The notes under the pieces are model-generated. The model did not search any database and was not told where the DNA came from. It worked only from the letters and a program-made list of their open reading frames with translations. Shown here piece by piece: positions 33,888 through 44,729 of a stretch of DNA of 64,000 bases (its first letter is position 1; each line of letters starts with the position of its first letter). Origin of the DNA: Sporolactobacillus pectinivorans (GTDB lineage: Bacteria > Bacillota > Bacilli > Bacillales > Sporolactobacillaceae); contig NZ_NXGA01000001.1 in NCBI RefSeq assembly GCF_002802965.1, positions 1,273,484 through 1,337,483 of the forward strand, given 5' to 3'. The position numbers were made by a program, and so were the translations under genes.

Positions 33888-34583
33888 ATGGATGACATGA
33901 TTGTGATGCAGAATGTCTGGAAAGCTTATCCCAACGGTGTGATGGCACTGAACGGCATCGATCTGTCGGTAAAAGAGGGCGAATTCATCTATGTTGTCGG
34001 GCCGAGTGGTGCCGGAAAATCGACATTTATCAAGATGATTTTCAGAGAACTGAAACCAACTAGAGGAAAAATCCTGGTTAATCATAAAAATATTGCGAAT
34101 CTGAGAGAACGTCAGGTGCCCTATTTCCGGCGTAAAATTGGGGTGGTCTTTCAGGATTTCCGTCTTCTGCCAAAATTAACAGTTTACGAGAATGTGGCGT
34201 TTGCCCTCGAAGTGATTGAAGAATCTCCGCGGGTGATTAAGCGCCGCGTCATGGAAGTACTGGATCTTGTCGGACTAAAACATAAAATACGTTCTTTTCC
34301 CGATCAGCTGTCAGGCGGCGAGCAGCAGCGCGTCTCAATCGCGAGGTCAATCTGCAACAAGCCCCCGGTTCTAATCGCTGATGAACCGACAGGAAACCTT
34401 GATCCGGAGACATCTTGGCAGATAATGGACGTGTTCAAACGAATTAATGAGCAGGGCACGACGATCGTCATGGCAACGCATAATCGGGATATTGTCAACA
34501 CGGTGAAACACAGAGTGATTGCCCTCGAAGGCGGCATGATCGTGCGCGACGAAGAAGAGGGGGCATATGGTTATGAGGCTTAG
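33888..34583 (+). CDS. ftsE: FtsE, cell-division ABC transporter ATPase
   Basis: ATPase that, with FtsX, transmits a cytoplasmic signal to cell-wall hydrolases at sites of division or elongation. The 231-residue product has Walker A GPSGAGKSTFIKM (about 39-51), Q-loop FQDFRLLP, signature LSGGEQQRVSIARSI (about 139-153), Walker B VLIADEPTGNLDP and the switch MATHNRD. The ribosome site AAGGAG lies a little far (15 nt) from ATG 33888; ATG 33897 is an alternative. The stop overlaps ftsX. Confidence 0.95.
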   Translation: MDDMIVMQNVWKAYPNGVMALNGIDLSVKEGEFIYVVGPSGAGKSTFIKMIFRELKPTRGKILVNHKNIANLRERQVPYFRRKIGVVFQDFRLLPKLTVYENVAFALEVIEESPRVIKRRVMEVLDLVGLKHKIRSFPDQLSGGEQQRVSIARSICNKPPVLIADEPTGNLDPETSWQIMDVFKRINEQGTTIVMATHNRDIVNTVKHRVIALEGGMIVRDEEEGAYGYEA

Positions 34584-35466
34584 GACTCTGGGCAGGCATG
34601 TCAATGAAAGTTTCAAAAGTCTGGGGCGCAACGGCTGGATGACTTTTGCATCGGTCAGTGCGGTGACTGTATCGCTCATTCTTGTTGGACTTTTCATGAT
34701 GGTGCTGTTTAACTTGAATAAAATAGCCGGAGACATTGAAAATGATGTTGAGGTTCGTGTCTATGTCGACCAGTCGGCGACAAAGGCTGATCAGGACCAG
34801 CTGGCAAACAGCCTGAGGCAGGTGAAGAACGTTCAATCTGTCCAGTATGAGTCGAAAACTCAGGGGCTGAACGACTTAATGAAAAGCCTTGGAAGCGATA
34901 AGAGCACGTTTGAAGATCTTAAAAATCAAAATCCGCTCCCGAATGCTTTTATTTTGAAAACGAAGCAGCCGCAACAGACTGTCAGCGTCGCTGCCCAGGT
35001 TAAAAGTCTGCCGCATGTATCAGATGTGCGGTACGGAAAAGGCACCGTTGAAAAAATGTTCCGGATCGTTAATATAGCGAGAAATGTCGGTATTGTTTTG
35101 ATTTTGGGGTTGCTGTTCACCTCGATTTTCCTGATTGCCAATACAATCAAGCTGACTATCGTAGCGCGCCGCCGTGAAATTGAAATCATGAAGCTGGTTG
35201 GGGCGACCAACGCTTTTGTCCGCTGGCCTTATTTTATCGAAGGTTTGATTATGGGCGTGCTTGGCTCGGTTATTCCGGTTTTTCTGGTTGTTATCGTTTA
35301 TCACTTTGCCTATTACAATCTTGGAGGAAACTTATCCCAGATGTTCATCCGGCTGATTCCATATCAGACGATGACGACAAATCTCAGCCTGCTCCTTGTT
35401 GGCATTGGAGCGGTGATCGGTGTCTGGGGCAGCTTGAGTTCCGTCCGTAAATTCCTGAAAGTCTGA
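34573..35466 (+). CDS. ftsX: FtsX, cell-division ABC transporter permease
   Basis: Partner of FtsE. The 297-residue membrane protein has an N-terminal helix (about 20-44), a large extracellular loop (about 48-165) that contacts a wall-hydrolase partner, and three further helices (IVLILGLLFTSIFLIANTI, GLIMGVLGSVIPVFLVVIVY and a last one) with the family motif RRREIEIMKLVGATNAFVRWPYFIEG. ATG 34573 has GAGGGGG 9 nt upstream; ATG 34567 is also possible. No peptidoglycan hydrolase or M23 activator gene lies next to it. Confidence 0.94.
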   Translation: MRLRTLGRHVNESFKSLGRNGWMTFASVSAVTVSLILVGLFMMVLFNLNKIAGDIENDVEVRVYVDQSATKADQDQLANSLRQVKNVQSVQYESKTQGLNDLMKSLGSDKSTFEDLKNQNPLPNAFILKTKQPQQTVSVAAQVKSLPHVSDVRYGKGTVEKMFRIVNIARNVGIVLILGLLFTSIFLIANTIKLTIVARRREIEIMKLVGATNAFVRWPYFIEGLIMGVLGSVIPVFLVVIVYHFAYYNLGGNLSQMFIRLIPYQTMTTNLSLLLVGIGAVIGVWGSLSSVRKFLKV

Positions 35467-35498
35467 GGTTCTCCGGAAGCGGGGAACCTTGATTTTTC
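35466..35498 (+). terminator. ftsEX terminator
   Basis: AGGTTCTCC (35466-35474) pairs with GGGGAACCT (35481-35489), followed shortly by TTTTT. Confidence 0.65.
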
Positions 35499-35696
35499 TT
35501 CTGTTGTTTGGGAACGCTAGAAGCAGGCAATTACAAAGAGAAAATGCAGCACTGCCTTTTTCAAAGACATAATGGACCTGCAGTCGCTCTGAGGAGACAA
35601 ACTGTCTAAAGTACGGTATTATAGTCACTAAGTTTTGTTTAATGATGCCACTGGTGTCCTGGACGATTGGTGACACTAATGGAGGAGGCAATTTTT

Positions 35697-37151
35697 ATGA
35701 AAAAGTTCAGCGTCAAAGTAGTCGTGCTGCTCATGGCGCTTTCCCTGATTGTTGGAGCAGCCGGTTCGTTTGCAGTGTTCAGCTTTGCTCAGGGCCGTCC
35801 GGAACCCCGGACGGCGGCTGTTGCAACAAGTTCGGCAGCGTCCGGGGACACCGCTAAAATAAAAGCCATCCATGATCTGATTGAGAAAGATTACTTTCAG
35901 AAAGTCAGCAGCAGCAAGCTTTATGACGGCGCCGTACAGGGCATGATCGATGCACTTGGCGATCCTTTTTCCAGCTATATGAATGCCCAGACAGCCTCGG
36001 ATTTTACACAATCGCTGTCATCTTCATTCCAGGGAATCGGCGCCGAGGTGCAAATGGTTGGCAATCAGCTCACCATCTTCTCATCGATTAAGGGTTCTCC
36101 GGCTGAAAAAGCGGGACTCAAGCCTAATGATCAGATTGTTGCGATCAATGGCAAGACGACGGCAGGCCTTGATATTAATACGGCGGTCAACAGGATTCGC
36201 GGTAAAATAGGGACGACGGTCCAGATCAAGATTAAGCGCCCGGGTGTCAGCAATGAACTGACCTTCTCAATCAAGCGTGATAATATACCGATTCAGACGG
36301 TTAACAGCCGGATGATTCATCAGAATGGCCAACCGATTGGTTATATTGCGATTACCCAGTTCAATGAAAATACGGATCAGGAATTTTTTAAAGCACTGAC
36401 TTCACTGCAGAATCAAAAGATGAAGGGCCTGATCATCGATGTTCGGGGCAATCCCGGTGGCTATTTGCAGGCCGTGGAAAAAATGGCCAATCTGCTGGTT
36501 CCGGATCAAAAACCGATTGTCCAAATTGAGGATCGGGCCGGGCAGAAACAGCCGTTTTATTCGACACTTAAGCAGAAGAAAAGTTATCCGATCGTTGGTC
36601 TGATTGACGGAGGGAGCGCGTCGGCATCGGAAATTCTTGCAGGAGCGCTGAATCAGGCCGGAGGCTATCCGTTAGTCGGTGTCAAGTCATTCGGCAAGGG
36701 GACAGTTCAACAGGGTATTGAACTGTCTGACAAAAGTGAGCTGAAACTGACCACTGACAAATGGCTGACACCAGACGGCGACTGGATTCATAAAAAGGGT
36801 ATTCAGCCAACGTACAAAGTAAATCAGCCGGCATATTTCTATGCGACGCCACTTAATTTGAACAAGGGTCAGACATTGAAATTTGATCAGACCGGTCCAA
36901 ATGTCGCGGATGCACAGAAAATGCTGGTTGCCGCCGGCTTTAATCCGCAGCGTTCGGATGGCTATTTCAGCAAAGCAACGCAGCAGGCTGTTTCAGCTTT
37001 CCAAAGTTCTGACAAACTGAAACCAACCGGAATAATTGATCAGAAAACGGCGGAAGCACTGCAGGTTGCTACCTTGAATGCTATTGCTAATCCAAAGAAC
37101 GACAGCCAGCTGAATATGGCGATCAAAGTCATTGAAAAAGCGATTAAATAA
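35697..37151 (+). CDS. ctpB: CtpB-like S41 carboxyl-terminal processing protease
   Basis: Secreted or membrane-tethered serine protease; in B. subtilis CtpB cleaves the sigma-K checkpoint protein SpoIVFA during sporulation. The 484-residue product has an N-terminal membrane anchor (VVVLLMALSLIVGAAGSFAV), a PDZ domain (about 100-185, GIGAEVQMVGNQL), the S41 core with catalytic Ser in GGSASASEILAGAL and Lys in SFGKGTVQQG, and a C-terminal peptidoglycan-binding domain (TGPNVADAQKMLVAAGF...GYFSKATQQAVSAFQ). ATG 35697 follows GGAGGAGG. It ends in a strong terminator. Confidence 0.9.
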   Translation: MKKFSVKVVVLLMALSLIVGAAGSFAVFSFAQGRPEPRTAAVATSSAASGDTAKIKAIHDLIEKDYFQKVSSSKLYDGAVQGMIDALGDPFSSYMNAQTASDFTQSLSSSFQGIGAEVQMVGNQLTIFSSIKGSPAEKAGLKPNDQIVAINGKTTAGLDINTAVNRIRGKIGTTVQIKIKRPGVSNELTFSIKRDNIPIQTVNSRMIHQNGQPIGYIAITQFNENTDQEFFKALTSLQNQKMKGLIIDVRGNPGGYLQAVEKMANLLVPDQKPIVQIEDRAGQKQPFYSTLKQKKSYPIVGLIDGGSASASEILAGALNQAGGYPLVGVKSFGKGTVQQGIELSDKSELKLTTDKWLTPDGDWIHKKGIQPTYKVNQPAYFYATPLNLNKGQTLKFDQTGPNVADAQKMLVAAGFNPQRSDGYFSKATQQAVSAFQSSDKLKPTGIIDQKTAEALQVATLNAIANPKNDSQLNMAIKVIEKAIK

Positions 37152-37162
37152 ATATAGAAAGC

Positions 37163-37192
37163 AAAAAGCCGGAGTAGGTGCTCCGGCTTTTT
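37163..37192 (+). terminator. ctpB terminator
   Basis: AAAAAGCCGGAG (37163-37174) is perfectly complementary to CTCCGGCTTTTT (37181-37192). Confidence 0.92.
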
Positions 37193-37387
37193 CCATGTTT
37201 ATTTTTCATAAAAATCAAAGTTACGAAAAACGTTCATACAGCTCGAATAACGTCCATTGTTTGGCTGGGCAAAAAATTCGGATTGGAGACGGATTTTGTA
37301 ATTATGCGGTTCACAGATAAGGTGCACTTGCTGTATTCTTAAGATATTGGAATATTTATCAGCTCATCGAATTTGGGGGAACAGCAT

Positions 37388-38590
37388 ATGGCGGACATCT
37401 TTCATTCAATTCTGCTCGGTATCGCATTTTTTTTCTGTAATCCGGTATTATACCTTCTGCTGATCGGTCTGTTTCTGTTCAGTGCGCAGCGTGTGAGGCG
37501 TGAGCGGCGTTCGTTCCGCGTCAAGGATTACGGGATGTTCAATATTATCTTTGCCAGCATTGTACCGGGCCTGCTTGCTGGCGTGGCTGGATCCGCTGTA
37601 CTGCTACTTACTGGCGTGGCGTTGCCTTTTGGAGTGATCGTGCTGTTTTCCTGTGCCTATCTGGTCGTTATGCTGACAGCGCGGCTCCGCTTCCTTTCAC
37701 CGGCCGTTGCCGGAGGTCTGGTGCTGGCTGTGACATATTTTATGCCGGATGTACGTACTCCCTACGCCATTGTTAATAAGTGGCTGGCCGATATCCACCA
37801 TGTTAACTTTTTTTCGCTAGGTATTTTCATTGCCGTTGGAATGCTGGCAGAATGCCTTCTCGTATATATATGGGGAGCTAAGCAGCCGTCTCCCCGTTTG
37901 ATTAACAGCCGGAGAGGCGGCATGGTCGGTGCTCAGGAGGCAAGCGCGCTGTGGATTGTTCCGCTGTTTTTCCTTGTCCCTTCTGCCGGTCCGATCGGCC
38001 ATATCGGAATCTGGCCGGTCATTCAGGGTGCAGGAAACTCGTTCGGTTTTGCTTTGTTCCCGCTTGGTGTGGGCATTGCACAGCTAGTTACGCATTCGCT
38101 TCCTAAACCGGCTATTCGGGTCACCGGGCACTGGCTGCTGATGACCTCGGGTGTATTTCTTGTTTTTTCCGGTCTGGGCGGCTGGCTTCACCTGCCTATT
38201 TTAATAGTAGCCGGCGGTGTATTCGCTCTGGTCAGCCGGATCGTACTGCTATGGTATCATCACGAACTGCGCGAAAAACGTCCGTTTTATTTTATCAGGC
38301 CAAATAAAGGCATTCGTGTTGTCGGAGTGATTCCACACTCTCTCGGTGATAGAATGGGAATCTTGCCAGGTGAGGAAATCTTGCGCGTCAACGATATTGA
38401 TGTTAGCAGTACCTACGATTTTTATCAGGCACTGCAAAAACATGTGGCTTATTGCAAGTTGGAAGTAACCGACCGGTTTGGCGAGCCAAGGTTTGCAAAG
38501 GGCCCGGTTCACGAAGATGATGGGCATAAGCTTGGTTTGCTGCTTCTGGAATCAGATCATTGGACTGGAAAACTAAAGACAAAACCATGA
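37388..38590 (+). CDS. minJ: MinJ-like PDZ membrane protein
   Basis: Topological organiser that links DivIVA at the cell poles to MinCD in B. subtilis (YvjD). The 400-residue product has about eight hydrophobic helices over residues 10-300 and a C-terminal cytoplasmic PDZ domain (GIRVVGVIPHSLGDRMGILP, GEEILRVNDIDVSSTYDFYQ). ATG 37388 is 7 nt after GGGGGA. It lies directly after ctpB, as in B. subtilis. The name rests on architecture and position. Confidence 0.8.
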   Translation: MADIFHSILLGIAFFFCNPVLYLLLIGLFLFSAQRVRRERRSFRVKDYGMFNIIFASIVPGLLAGVAGSAVLLLTGVALPFGVIVLFSCAYLVVMLTARLRFLSPAVAGGLVLAVTYFMPDVRTPYAIVNKWLADIHHVNFFSLGIFIAVGMLAECLLVYIWGAKQPSPRLINSRRGGMVGAQEASALWIVPLFFLVPSAGPIGHIGIWPVIQGAGNSFGFALFPLGVGIAQLVTHSLPKPAIRVTGHWLLMTSGVFLVFSGLGGWLHLPILIVAGGVFALVSRIVLLWYHHELREKRPFYFIRPNKGIRVVGVIPHSLGDRMGILPGEEILRVNDIDVSSTYDFYQALQKHVAYCKLEVTDRFGEPRFAKGPVHEDDGHKLGLLLLESDHWTGKLKTKP

Positions 38591-38798
38591 TTTTTATGTC
38601 GAATAATATTTGTGGAACGTGATCCGGCATAAAGAGACTGCCCGGCGCTTTTTCCAGCTTATGAAAAGTATGGAATTCAGCTTTGAGGAGTGCGCTGCCC
38701 GCAGGTTCTGAAAGCGAGAGCCGGGGGGGCTTAATTTCCCGGATGTTCCATTAAATTTACTGGTTGCATATTTAAGTATGTAAAAAAAGAGTTATTTA

Positions 38799-38827
38799 TT
38801 ATTGATTTTTGTTAATTGTGTTATGCT
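38799..38827 (+). promoter_or_regulatory. Candidate abrB promoter
   Basis: TTATTG (38799-38804), a 17-nt spacer, then TATGCT (38822-38827) with an extended -10 TG at 38819-38820. Confidence 0.4.
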
Positions 38828-38874
38828 TACTTTAAGAATTGAGACATATTAGGAAAGGAGCAAAAAATTAGGAT

Positions 38875-39165
38875 ATGAAATCAACAGGCATTGTACGCAA
38901 AGTCGATGAATTGGGCCGAGTCGTTATTCCGATTGAACTGAGAAGGACCATGAATATCAAAGAAGGCGATCCGCTGGAAATTTTTACAGAAGATGACCGC
39001 ATTATCTTTAAAAAATATATTCCGAGTATGGCCTGCCAGATTACTAATGAAGTCTCACCGGACAATCTAGTTCTGGCGAATGGCAAGTTGATTCTCAGCC
39101 GGAAAGCAGCTAAATCTGTTGTTGAAGAAATTGAGAAATATATGGGTGAAGATGCACATTTGTAA
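38875..39165 (+). CDS. abrB: AbrB-type transition-state regulator
   Basis: Global DNA-binding repressor of stationary-phase genes. The 96-residue product has the swapped-hairpin AbrB domain at the N-terminus (STGIVRKVDELGRVVIPIEL, RRTMNIKEGDPLEIF) and a C-terminal oligomerisation part (QITNEVSPDNLVLANGKLIL). It could be AbrB itself or its paralogue Abh; the length and N-terminus fit AbrB. GGAAAGGAGC lies upstream of ATG 38875. Its location next to uvrB differs from B. subtilis. A strong terminator follows. Confidence 0.88.
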   Translation: MKSTGIVRKVDELGRVVIPIELRRTMNIKEGDPLEIFTEDDRIIFKKYIPSMACQITNEVSPDNLVLANGKLILSRKAAKSVVEEIEKYMGEDAHL

Positions 39166-39168
39166 TTT

Positions 39169-39210
39169 AAAAAAGCTTCCGTGTCGTTTCGGCATGGAAG
39201 CTTTTTTTTA
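39169..39210 (+). terminator. abrB terminator
   Basis: AAAAAAGCTTCC (39169-39180) pairs with GGAAGCTTTTTT (from 39197). Confidence 0.9.
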
Positions 39211-39500
39211 TGTAAAGAAATATAATAGTGAAAACTTCAACTCAGTTCAGGGGACTCCGGCTAAAAGAAACTTTGGTTAAGAACGTCCTGTGCACAATGC
39301 CGAAGTTGTCACACCCTGCGGAAGAACGTCTTTTGGCCTGGCTGGTACCGGGTTGTACATGGTCGTCATGACTAAGGGCTATCCTGCAGCTTGGCCTTTA
39401 ACAGGTTTTCTTTACAGGAATACGCCCCGTGTGCTTACGCCAGATTTCATGTCCAGTGGGAGCTGAGAATATCTGTTCGCTTTTTCTGCCTTTTTAGGGG
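39211..39500. other. Intergenic stretch before uvrB, no gene seen
   Basis: No supported frame on either strand. GC content is like coding DNA, so it may be an eroded gene, but no family-like segment was recognised. Confidence 0.4.
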
Positions 39501-39516
39501 GAACATGTGTTATAAT
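39501..39516 (+). promoter_or_regulatory. LexA (SOS) box overlapping the uvrB promoter
   Basis: GAACATGTGTTA (39501-39512) matches the Gram-positive LexA consensus core GAAC-N4-GTTC with one mismatch. It overlaps an extended -10 box TGTTATAAT (39508-39516), 38 bp before uvrB. Confidence 0.7.
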
Positions 39517-39553
39517 TATACTTAACGATTCTTGTGATTTGGAGGGCGAATGA

Positions 39554-41524
39554 ATGGACTTTCAGCTTGTTTCCAATTATCAACCGCAGGGGGACCAGCC
39601 TGAGGCGATCCGAGCGCTGGTGAACGGAATTGAAAGCGGCAAAAAACACCAGACATTGCTCGGTGCAACCGGGACAGGCAAGACATTTACGATGTCCAAC
39701 GTTATTAAGGAGGTCCAGAAGCCGACGCTGGTCATTGCGCATAATAAAACGCTGGCCGGCCAGCTCTACAGCGAATTTAAGGATTTTTTTCCGAATAACG
39801 CGGTCGAATACTTTGTCAGTTACTACGACTATTATCAGCCGGAAGCGTACATTCCGCAGACGGACACCTATATTGAAAAAGATTCAAGTATTAACGACGA
39901 AATCGATAAGTTGAGGCATTCGGCAACCAGCTCGCTGTTCGAACGGCGCGACGTAATTATTGTAGCCAGTGTTTCCTGCATTTACGGTTTAGGCTCTCCG
40001 GAAGAATATAAGTCGCTCGTTGTTTCGCTGAGGCCGGGAATGGAAAAAGACAGGGATGCAATGCTACGGCAGCTGGTTGATATTCAATATACGCGCAACG
40101 ATATCAATTTCACACGAGGCACTTTCCGCGTACACGGGGACGTGGTCGAGATTTTTCCGGCATCGCGCGATGATCATTGCATTCGCGTTGAATTTTTTGG
40201 TGATGAAATCGAGCGGTTGACCGAGATGGATCCGATGACCGGAGAAATTGTCGGTGAACGTGACCATGTTGCAATCTATCCGGCTTCCCACTTTGTCACG
40301 GGTCAGGAAAAGATGAAGAAGGCGATCAAGAACATTCAGGCTGAACTTGAAGAGCGGCTGAAAGTGCTGCATGATAGTGGCAAGCTGCTGGAAGCCCAGA
40401 GACTGGAACAGCGCACGCGTTACGATTTGGAAATGATGGAAGAGGTCGGTTTCTGCTCGGGTATTGAAAACTATTCCCGCCATCTGACATTCAGGAAGGC
40501 AGGTGAGGCGCCGTATACGCTGATGGATTATTTCCCGGATGATTTTCTGATCATGGTGGATGAATCCCATGCTACGCTGCCCCAGGTCCGGGCGATGTAC
40601 AATGGCGACCAGGCACGGAAAAATGTGCTGGTGGACAATGGCTTTCGTCTCCCTTCAGCAAAGGACAACCGACCGCTGAAGTTCGAGGAATTTGAAGAAA
40701 AGGTCAATCAGGTCGTCTTTGTATCGGCAACGCCGGGCGATTATGAACTGGAACATTCCGACAAACCGGTGGAACAGATCATCCGACCGACCGGGCTGCT
40801 CGATCCGCTGATTGAAATTCGGCCGATCAAGGGGCAGATAGACGATCTTTTTGATGAAATCAACCTCAGAGTCAAACGGCATGAACGGGTGCTCGTCACG
40901 ACACTGACAAAGAAAATGGCGGAAAATCTGACGGATTATCTGAAAGGAATGGGCGTTAAAGTACGCTACCTTCATTCAGAGGTCAAAACACTGGACCGGA
41001 TCGAAATTATCCGCAATTTGCGCCGCGGTGAATTCGATGTGCTGGTCGGAATCAACCTGCTGCGCGAGGGCCTTGATATTCCGGAAGTCTCACTCGTTGC
41101 GATTCTTGACGCCGACAAGGAAGGCTTCCTTCGCTCAGAACGCTCACTGATTCAGACGATGGGACGCGCGGCGCGCAATGAAAACGGCAAGGTGATCATG
41201 TATGCCGACCGTGTGACGGATTCGATGCGAGTGGCCATGGATGAAACTTCACGGCGGCGAAAAATTCAGAACATGTTTAATGAAGAGCACCATATCACGC
41301 CGAAAACAATTAAAAAGTCGATACCGGATTTGATCAAAGCGACCTATGATGTGGAAGATGAAGAAAAAGCCGGCAAGAAAAAGAAACGCAAACTGACAAA
41401 GACGGAACGAAAAAAAACAATTCTAAACATGGAAAGCGAAATGAAGAAGGCGGCCAAGTCGCTTGACTTTGAACGGGCAGCCGAGCTCAGAGACATAATC
41501 TACGAACTGAAGGCGGAGGGGTAA
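39554..41524 (+). CDS. uvrB: UvrB, excinuclease ABC subunit B
   Basis: Damage-verification helicase of nucleotide excision repair. The 656-residue product has Walker [15 protein letters not shown] (about 37-50), the beta-hairpin region [20 protein letters not shown] (about 93-112), [11 protein letters not shown], the helicase C-terminal domain ([29 protein letters not shown]) and the UvrC-binding motif at the end ([20 protein letters not shown]). ATG 39554 follows GGAGGGCGAATG. It is under a LexA box and followed by uvrA 7 nt later. Confidence 0.97.
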   Translation: MDFQLVSNYQPQGDQPEAIRALVNGIESGKKHQTLLGATGTGKTFTMSNVIKEVQKPTLVIAHNKTLAGQLYSEFKDFFPNNAVEYFVSYYDYYQPEAYIPQTDTYIEKDSSINDEIDKLRHSATSSLFERRDVIIVASVSCIYGLGSPEEYKSLVVSLRPGMEKDRDAMLRQLVDIQYTRNDINFTRGTFRVHGDVVEIFPASRDDHCIRVEFFGDEIERLTEMDPMTGEIVGERDHVAIYPASHFVTGQEKMKKAIKNIQAELEERLKVLHDSGKLLEAQRLEQRTRYDLEMMEEVGFCSGIENYSRHLTFRKAGEAPYTLMDYFPDDFLIMVDESHATLPQVRAMYNGDQARKNVLVDNGFRLPSAKDNRPLKFEEFEEKVNQVVFVSATPGDYELEHSDKPVEQIIRPTGLLDPLIEIRPIKGQIDDLFDEINLRVKRHERVLVTTLTKKMAENLTDYLKGMGVKVRYLHSEVKTLDRIEIIRNLRRGEFDVLVGINLLREGLDIPEVSLVAILDADKEGFLRSERSLIQTMGRAARNENGKVIMYADRVTDSMRVAMDETSRRRKIQNMFNEEHHITPKTIKKSIPDLIKATYDVEDEEKAGKKKKRKLTKTERKKTILNMESEMKKAAKSLDFERAAELRDIIYELKAEG

Positions 41525-41531
41525 AAGATTT

Positions 41532-44414
41532 ATGGTATTGGAAAACATTGTCGTCAAAGGTGCTCGCGAACATAATCTGAAAAATGTCAATGTAACGATT
41601 CCGCGTGACAAAATGGTTGTTGTTACCGGACTCTCCGGTTCCGGAAAATCATCACTGGCTTTTGACACCATCTATGCCGAGGGGCAGCGCCGCTATGTTG
41701 AATCATTGTCGGCCTATGCCCGCCAGTTCCTCGGCCAGACGAATAAACCGGATGTCGATGCCATTGAAGGGCTGTCTCCGGCGATTTCAATCGATCAGAA
41801 AACAACGAGCCACAATCCGCGTTCGACGGTCGGAACGGTTACGGAGATCTATGATTATCTTCGCCTGCTGTTCGCTCGCGTCGGTCATCCTTTCTGCCCA
41901 ACACACGGAATCGAGATCACTTCCCAGACGGTGGAGCAGATGGTAGACCGCGTGCTTGCTTATCCGGAGCGGACGAAACTGCAGATTCTTGCACCGCTTG
42001 TTTCCGGAAGAAAAGGAACTCAGGCGAAAGTTCTTGAAGAGATCAAGAAAAAGGGCTATGTCCGGGTTCGCGTTGACGGTGAGCTGCATGAAGTAAGTGA
42101 AGAAATTAAACTTGAAAAGAACAAGAAACATGATATAGATGTCGTTATTGACCGGATTATTATCAAATCCGGAATCGAAGGGCGGCTGGCAGATTCTCTC
42201 GAAGCTGCCTGTAAGCTGACTGAGGGCCGCGCCGTTGTCGATGTGATCGGGGGGGAGGAGCTGCTTTTTTCCGAGCAGCATTCCTGCCCGTATTGCGGTT
42301 TTTCAATCGGTGAGCTTGAACCGCGTCTTTTTTCATTCAACAGTCCGTTTGGCGCCTGCCCGGATTGTGATGGATTGGGGTCGCGGATGGAAGTGGATCC
42401 CGATCTTGTCATTCCGGACTGGACGAAGACGCTGGCCGGGGGTGCGATCGCGGCCTGGGAACCAACCAGTTCGCAGTATTACCCGCAGCTGCTGAAAGCT
42501 GCTTGTGCGCATTTTGGCATCGATATGAATGTGCCGGTGGAGAAGCTGCCTAAGGATCAGATACAGATTATTCTTCACGGAGCGGGAACGGAGAGAATCC
42601 ATTTTCATTATGAGAATGAATTTGGCGATGTCCGCGACAAGGAAATGTACTACGAAGGCGTTCTACCGAATATCGGGAGGCGCTACAAGGAGACGACTTC
42701 TGATTTTATCCGCGAACAGATGTCGGAATACATGATGCAGAAACCCTGCCCGACTTGCCATGGTTACCGGCTCCGCCCTGAAGCGCTTGCTGTCAAAATC
42801 GGCGGGAAACATATCAGTGAAGTGACAGAGATGCCTATCCGGATGACGCTGCAATTTTTCACCCAGCTGGAACTAACGCCTAAAGAACAGATCATTGCCC
42901 GCCTGATTTTGCGCGAGATCAAACAAAGAACTGAATTTTTGATTGACGTCGGTCTGGATTATCTGACACTGAGCCGGGCGGCAGGAACGCTTTCCGGCGG
43001 TGAGGCGCAGCGAATAAGGCTGGCGACGCAGATCGGATCACAGCTGATGGGTGTGCTTTATATTCTGGACGAGCCATCCATCGGGCTTCATCAGCGTGAC
43101 AATGACCGATTGATCCATACATTGCTTAATATGCGTGATCTTGGCAACACACTGATCATTGTCGAGCATGATGAGGACACGATGCTCGCCTCGGATTACA
43201 TCATCGATGTCGGCCCGGGCGCCGGCGAGCACGGTGGCCAGATTACCGCTCAAGGCACGCCTCAGGAGATCATGAAGAATGAACATTCACTTACCGGCCA
43301 GTATTTGTCCGGAAGGAAGTTCATACCGATTCCATTAAAACGCCGGAAGGCCACGAAACGGGCGATTAAGATAGTCGGTGCAAAGGCGAATAACCTTAAA
43401 AATGTCAATGTCAGTTTCCCGCTCGGCATCATGACGGTCGTTACCGGTGTGTCCGGCTCAGGGAAAAGTACGCTTGTCAATGAGGTACTGTTCAAAGCCC
43501 TGGCCCAGAAGCTGCACGGCAGACGGGACGCCCCCGGGGAATTCAGGCAAATTAAAGGAATCAGTGAACTTGACCGCGTCATTCAGATTGACCAGTCCCC
43601 GATCGGCCGTACACCTCGTTCCAATCCGGCAACCTATACGGGTGTTTTTGATATGATCCGCGAGGTTTTTGCTGCAACGAACGAAGCCAAAGTGCGCGGA
43701 TACAAAAAAGGCCGTTTCAGTTTCAATGTCAAAGGCGGGCGTTGTGAAGCTTGCAGCGGTGATGGCATTATTAAGATTGAGATGCACTTTCTTCCGGACG
43801 TCTATGTTCCCTGCGAAGTCTGCCATGGCAAGCGCTACAACAGAGAGACACTGGACGTGACTTATAAGGGGAACACCATCGCCGATGTACTTGATATGAC
43901 AGTGGAGGAAGGGCTCGAATTCTTTAAAAATGTGCCGCGAATCAGGCGGAGGCTGGAGCCGCTGTTTGACGTCGGGCTCGGGTACATCCGTCTCGGGCAG
44001 CCGGCCACGACACTGTCAGGCGGCGAAGCGCAGCGTGTCAAGCTGGCTTCCCAGTTGTACCGGAGAACCAAAGGGCGCGCGCTGTACATTTTGGACGAAC
44101 CGACCACCGGCCTGCATACGGACGATATTGCCCGTTTGCTTCGTGTGCTGCAGGCGCTTGTCGATAGCGGTGACAGCGTGCTGATCATTGAACATAATCT
44201 TGATGTGATCAAATGCGCTGATTATCTGATTGACCTTGGACCTGAAGGCGGCGATGGCGGCGGAACCATTGTGGGAAGCGGAACGCCTGAAGAAATTGCT
44301 GGAACTGAAGGTTCGTACACTGGAAAGTATTTAAAACCGGTTCTTGAAAGAGACCGGAAGCGGATGGCTGAGCACCTTACCGAACAGAGGCTTGCTGCGG
44401 GAAAAGCTGAATAA
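41532..44414 (+). CDS. uvrA: UvrA, excinuclease ABC subunit A
   Basis: Dimeric ATPase that scans for DNA damage and loads UvrB. The 960-residue protein has two ABC modules: Walker [21 protein letters not shown] (about 31-50) and [15 protein letters not shown] (about 640), with signatures [12 protein letters not shown] and [12 protein letters not shown]. Zinc modules include CPYCGF with CPDCDG and CEACSGDG with CEVCHG. GGCGGAGGGG lies upstream of ATG 41532. No terminator is clear at its end, so readthrough into yvlC is possible. Confidence 0.97.
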   Translation: MVLENIVVKGAREHNLKNVNVTIPRDKMVVVTGLSGSGKSSLAFDTIYAEGQRRYVESLSAYARQFLGQTNKPDVDAIEGLSPAISIDQKTTSHNPRSTVGTVTEIYDYLRLLFARVGHPFCPTHGIEITSQTVEQMVDRVLAYPERTKLQILAPLVSGRKGTQAKVLEEIKKKGYVRVRVDGELHEVSEEIKLEKNKKHDIDVVIDRIIIKSGIEGRLADSLEAACKLTEGRAVVDVIGGEELLFSEQHSCPYCGFSIGELEPRLFSFNSPFGACPDCDGLGSRMEVDPDLVIPDWTKTLAGGAIAAWEPTSSQYYPQLLKAACAHFGIDMNVPVEKLPKDQIQIILHGAGTERIHFHYENEFGDVRDKEMYYEGVLPNIGRRYKETTSDFIREQMSEYMMQKPCPTCHGYRLRPEALAVKIGGKHISEVTEMPIRMTLQFFTQLELTPKEQIIARLILREIKQRTEFLIDVGLDYLTLSRAAGTLSGGEAQRIRLATQIGSQLMGVLYILDEPSIGLHQRDNDRLIHTLLNMRDLGNTLIIVEHDEDTMLASDYIIDVGPGAGEHGGQITAQGTPQEIMKNEHSLTGQYLSGRKFIPIPLKRRKATKRAIKIVGAKANNLKNVNVSFPLGIMTVVTGVSGSGKSTLVNEVLFKALAQKLHGRRDAPGEFRQIKGISELDRVIQIDQSPIGRTPRSNPATYTGVFDMIREVFAATNEAKVRGYKKGRFSFNVKGGRCEACSGDGIIKIEMHFLPDVYVPCEVCHGKRYNRETLDVTYKGNTIADVLDMTVEEGLEFFKNVPRIRRRLEPLFDVGLGYIRLGQPATTLSGGEAQRVKLASQLYRRTKGRALYILDEPTTGLHTDDIARLLRVLQALVDSGDSVLIIEHNLDVIKCADYLIDLGPEGGDGGGTIVGSGTPEEIAGTEGSYTGKYLKPVLERDRKRMAEHLTEQRLAAGKAE

Positions 44415-44534
44415 ACAGCAATGAAAATTTTTCCGCCTCTTGCTTTGATTTGGCCGGATTTTATCATTATGGCTTGTTATACAAGCCAAGAAGAGGGTAT
44501 AGTGAAAAGAGATTAGCCACTCAGGAGGTTTACT

Positions 44535-44729
44535 ATGAAAAAAAGACTGTACCGTTCCCGTGATAATCGGGTAGTTGCAGGTATTCTCGGCGGCATCGGG
44601 GAATATTTTAATGTCGATCCGACAGTGATCAGAGTAATTTTTATTGTTCTGCTGGTCGCCAGCTTCTTTTTCCCATGCACGATTGGCTATATTCTTGCTT
44701 ACTTTATCATTCCTGAACAGGGGGAGTGA
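44535..44729 (+). CDS. yvlC: PspC-domain protein YvlC
   Basis: A 64-residue protein consisting only of a PspC domain: a basic start (MKKRLYRSRDNRVVAGILGG), IGEYFNVDPTVIRVIF and one hydrophobic helix, ending in the typical YFIIPE. PspC proteins take part in envelope-stress responses. AGGAGG is 7 nt from ATG 44535. The gene overlaps yvlD by four bases. yvlA and yvlB, present in B. subtilis, are absent. Confidence 0.9.
   Translation: MKKRLYRSRDNRVVAGILGGIGEYFNVDPTVIRVIFIVLLVASFFFPCTIGYILAYFIIPEQGE

Noticed and set aside
37304..37314. 11-bp match TTATGCGGTTC shared with about 11000-11010
   Set aside because: Too short to be meaningful in 64 kb, and no extended similarity on either side.
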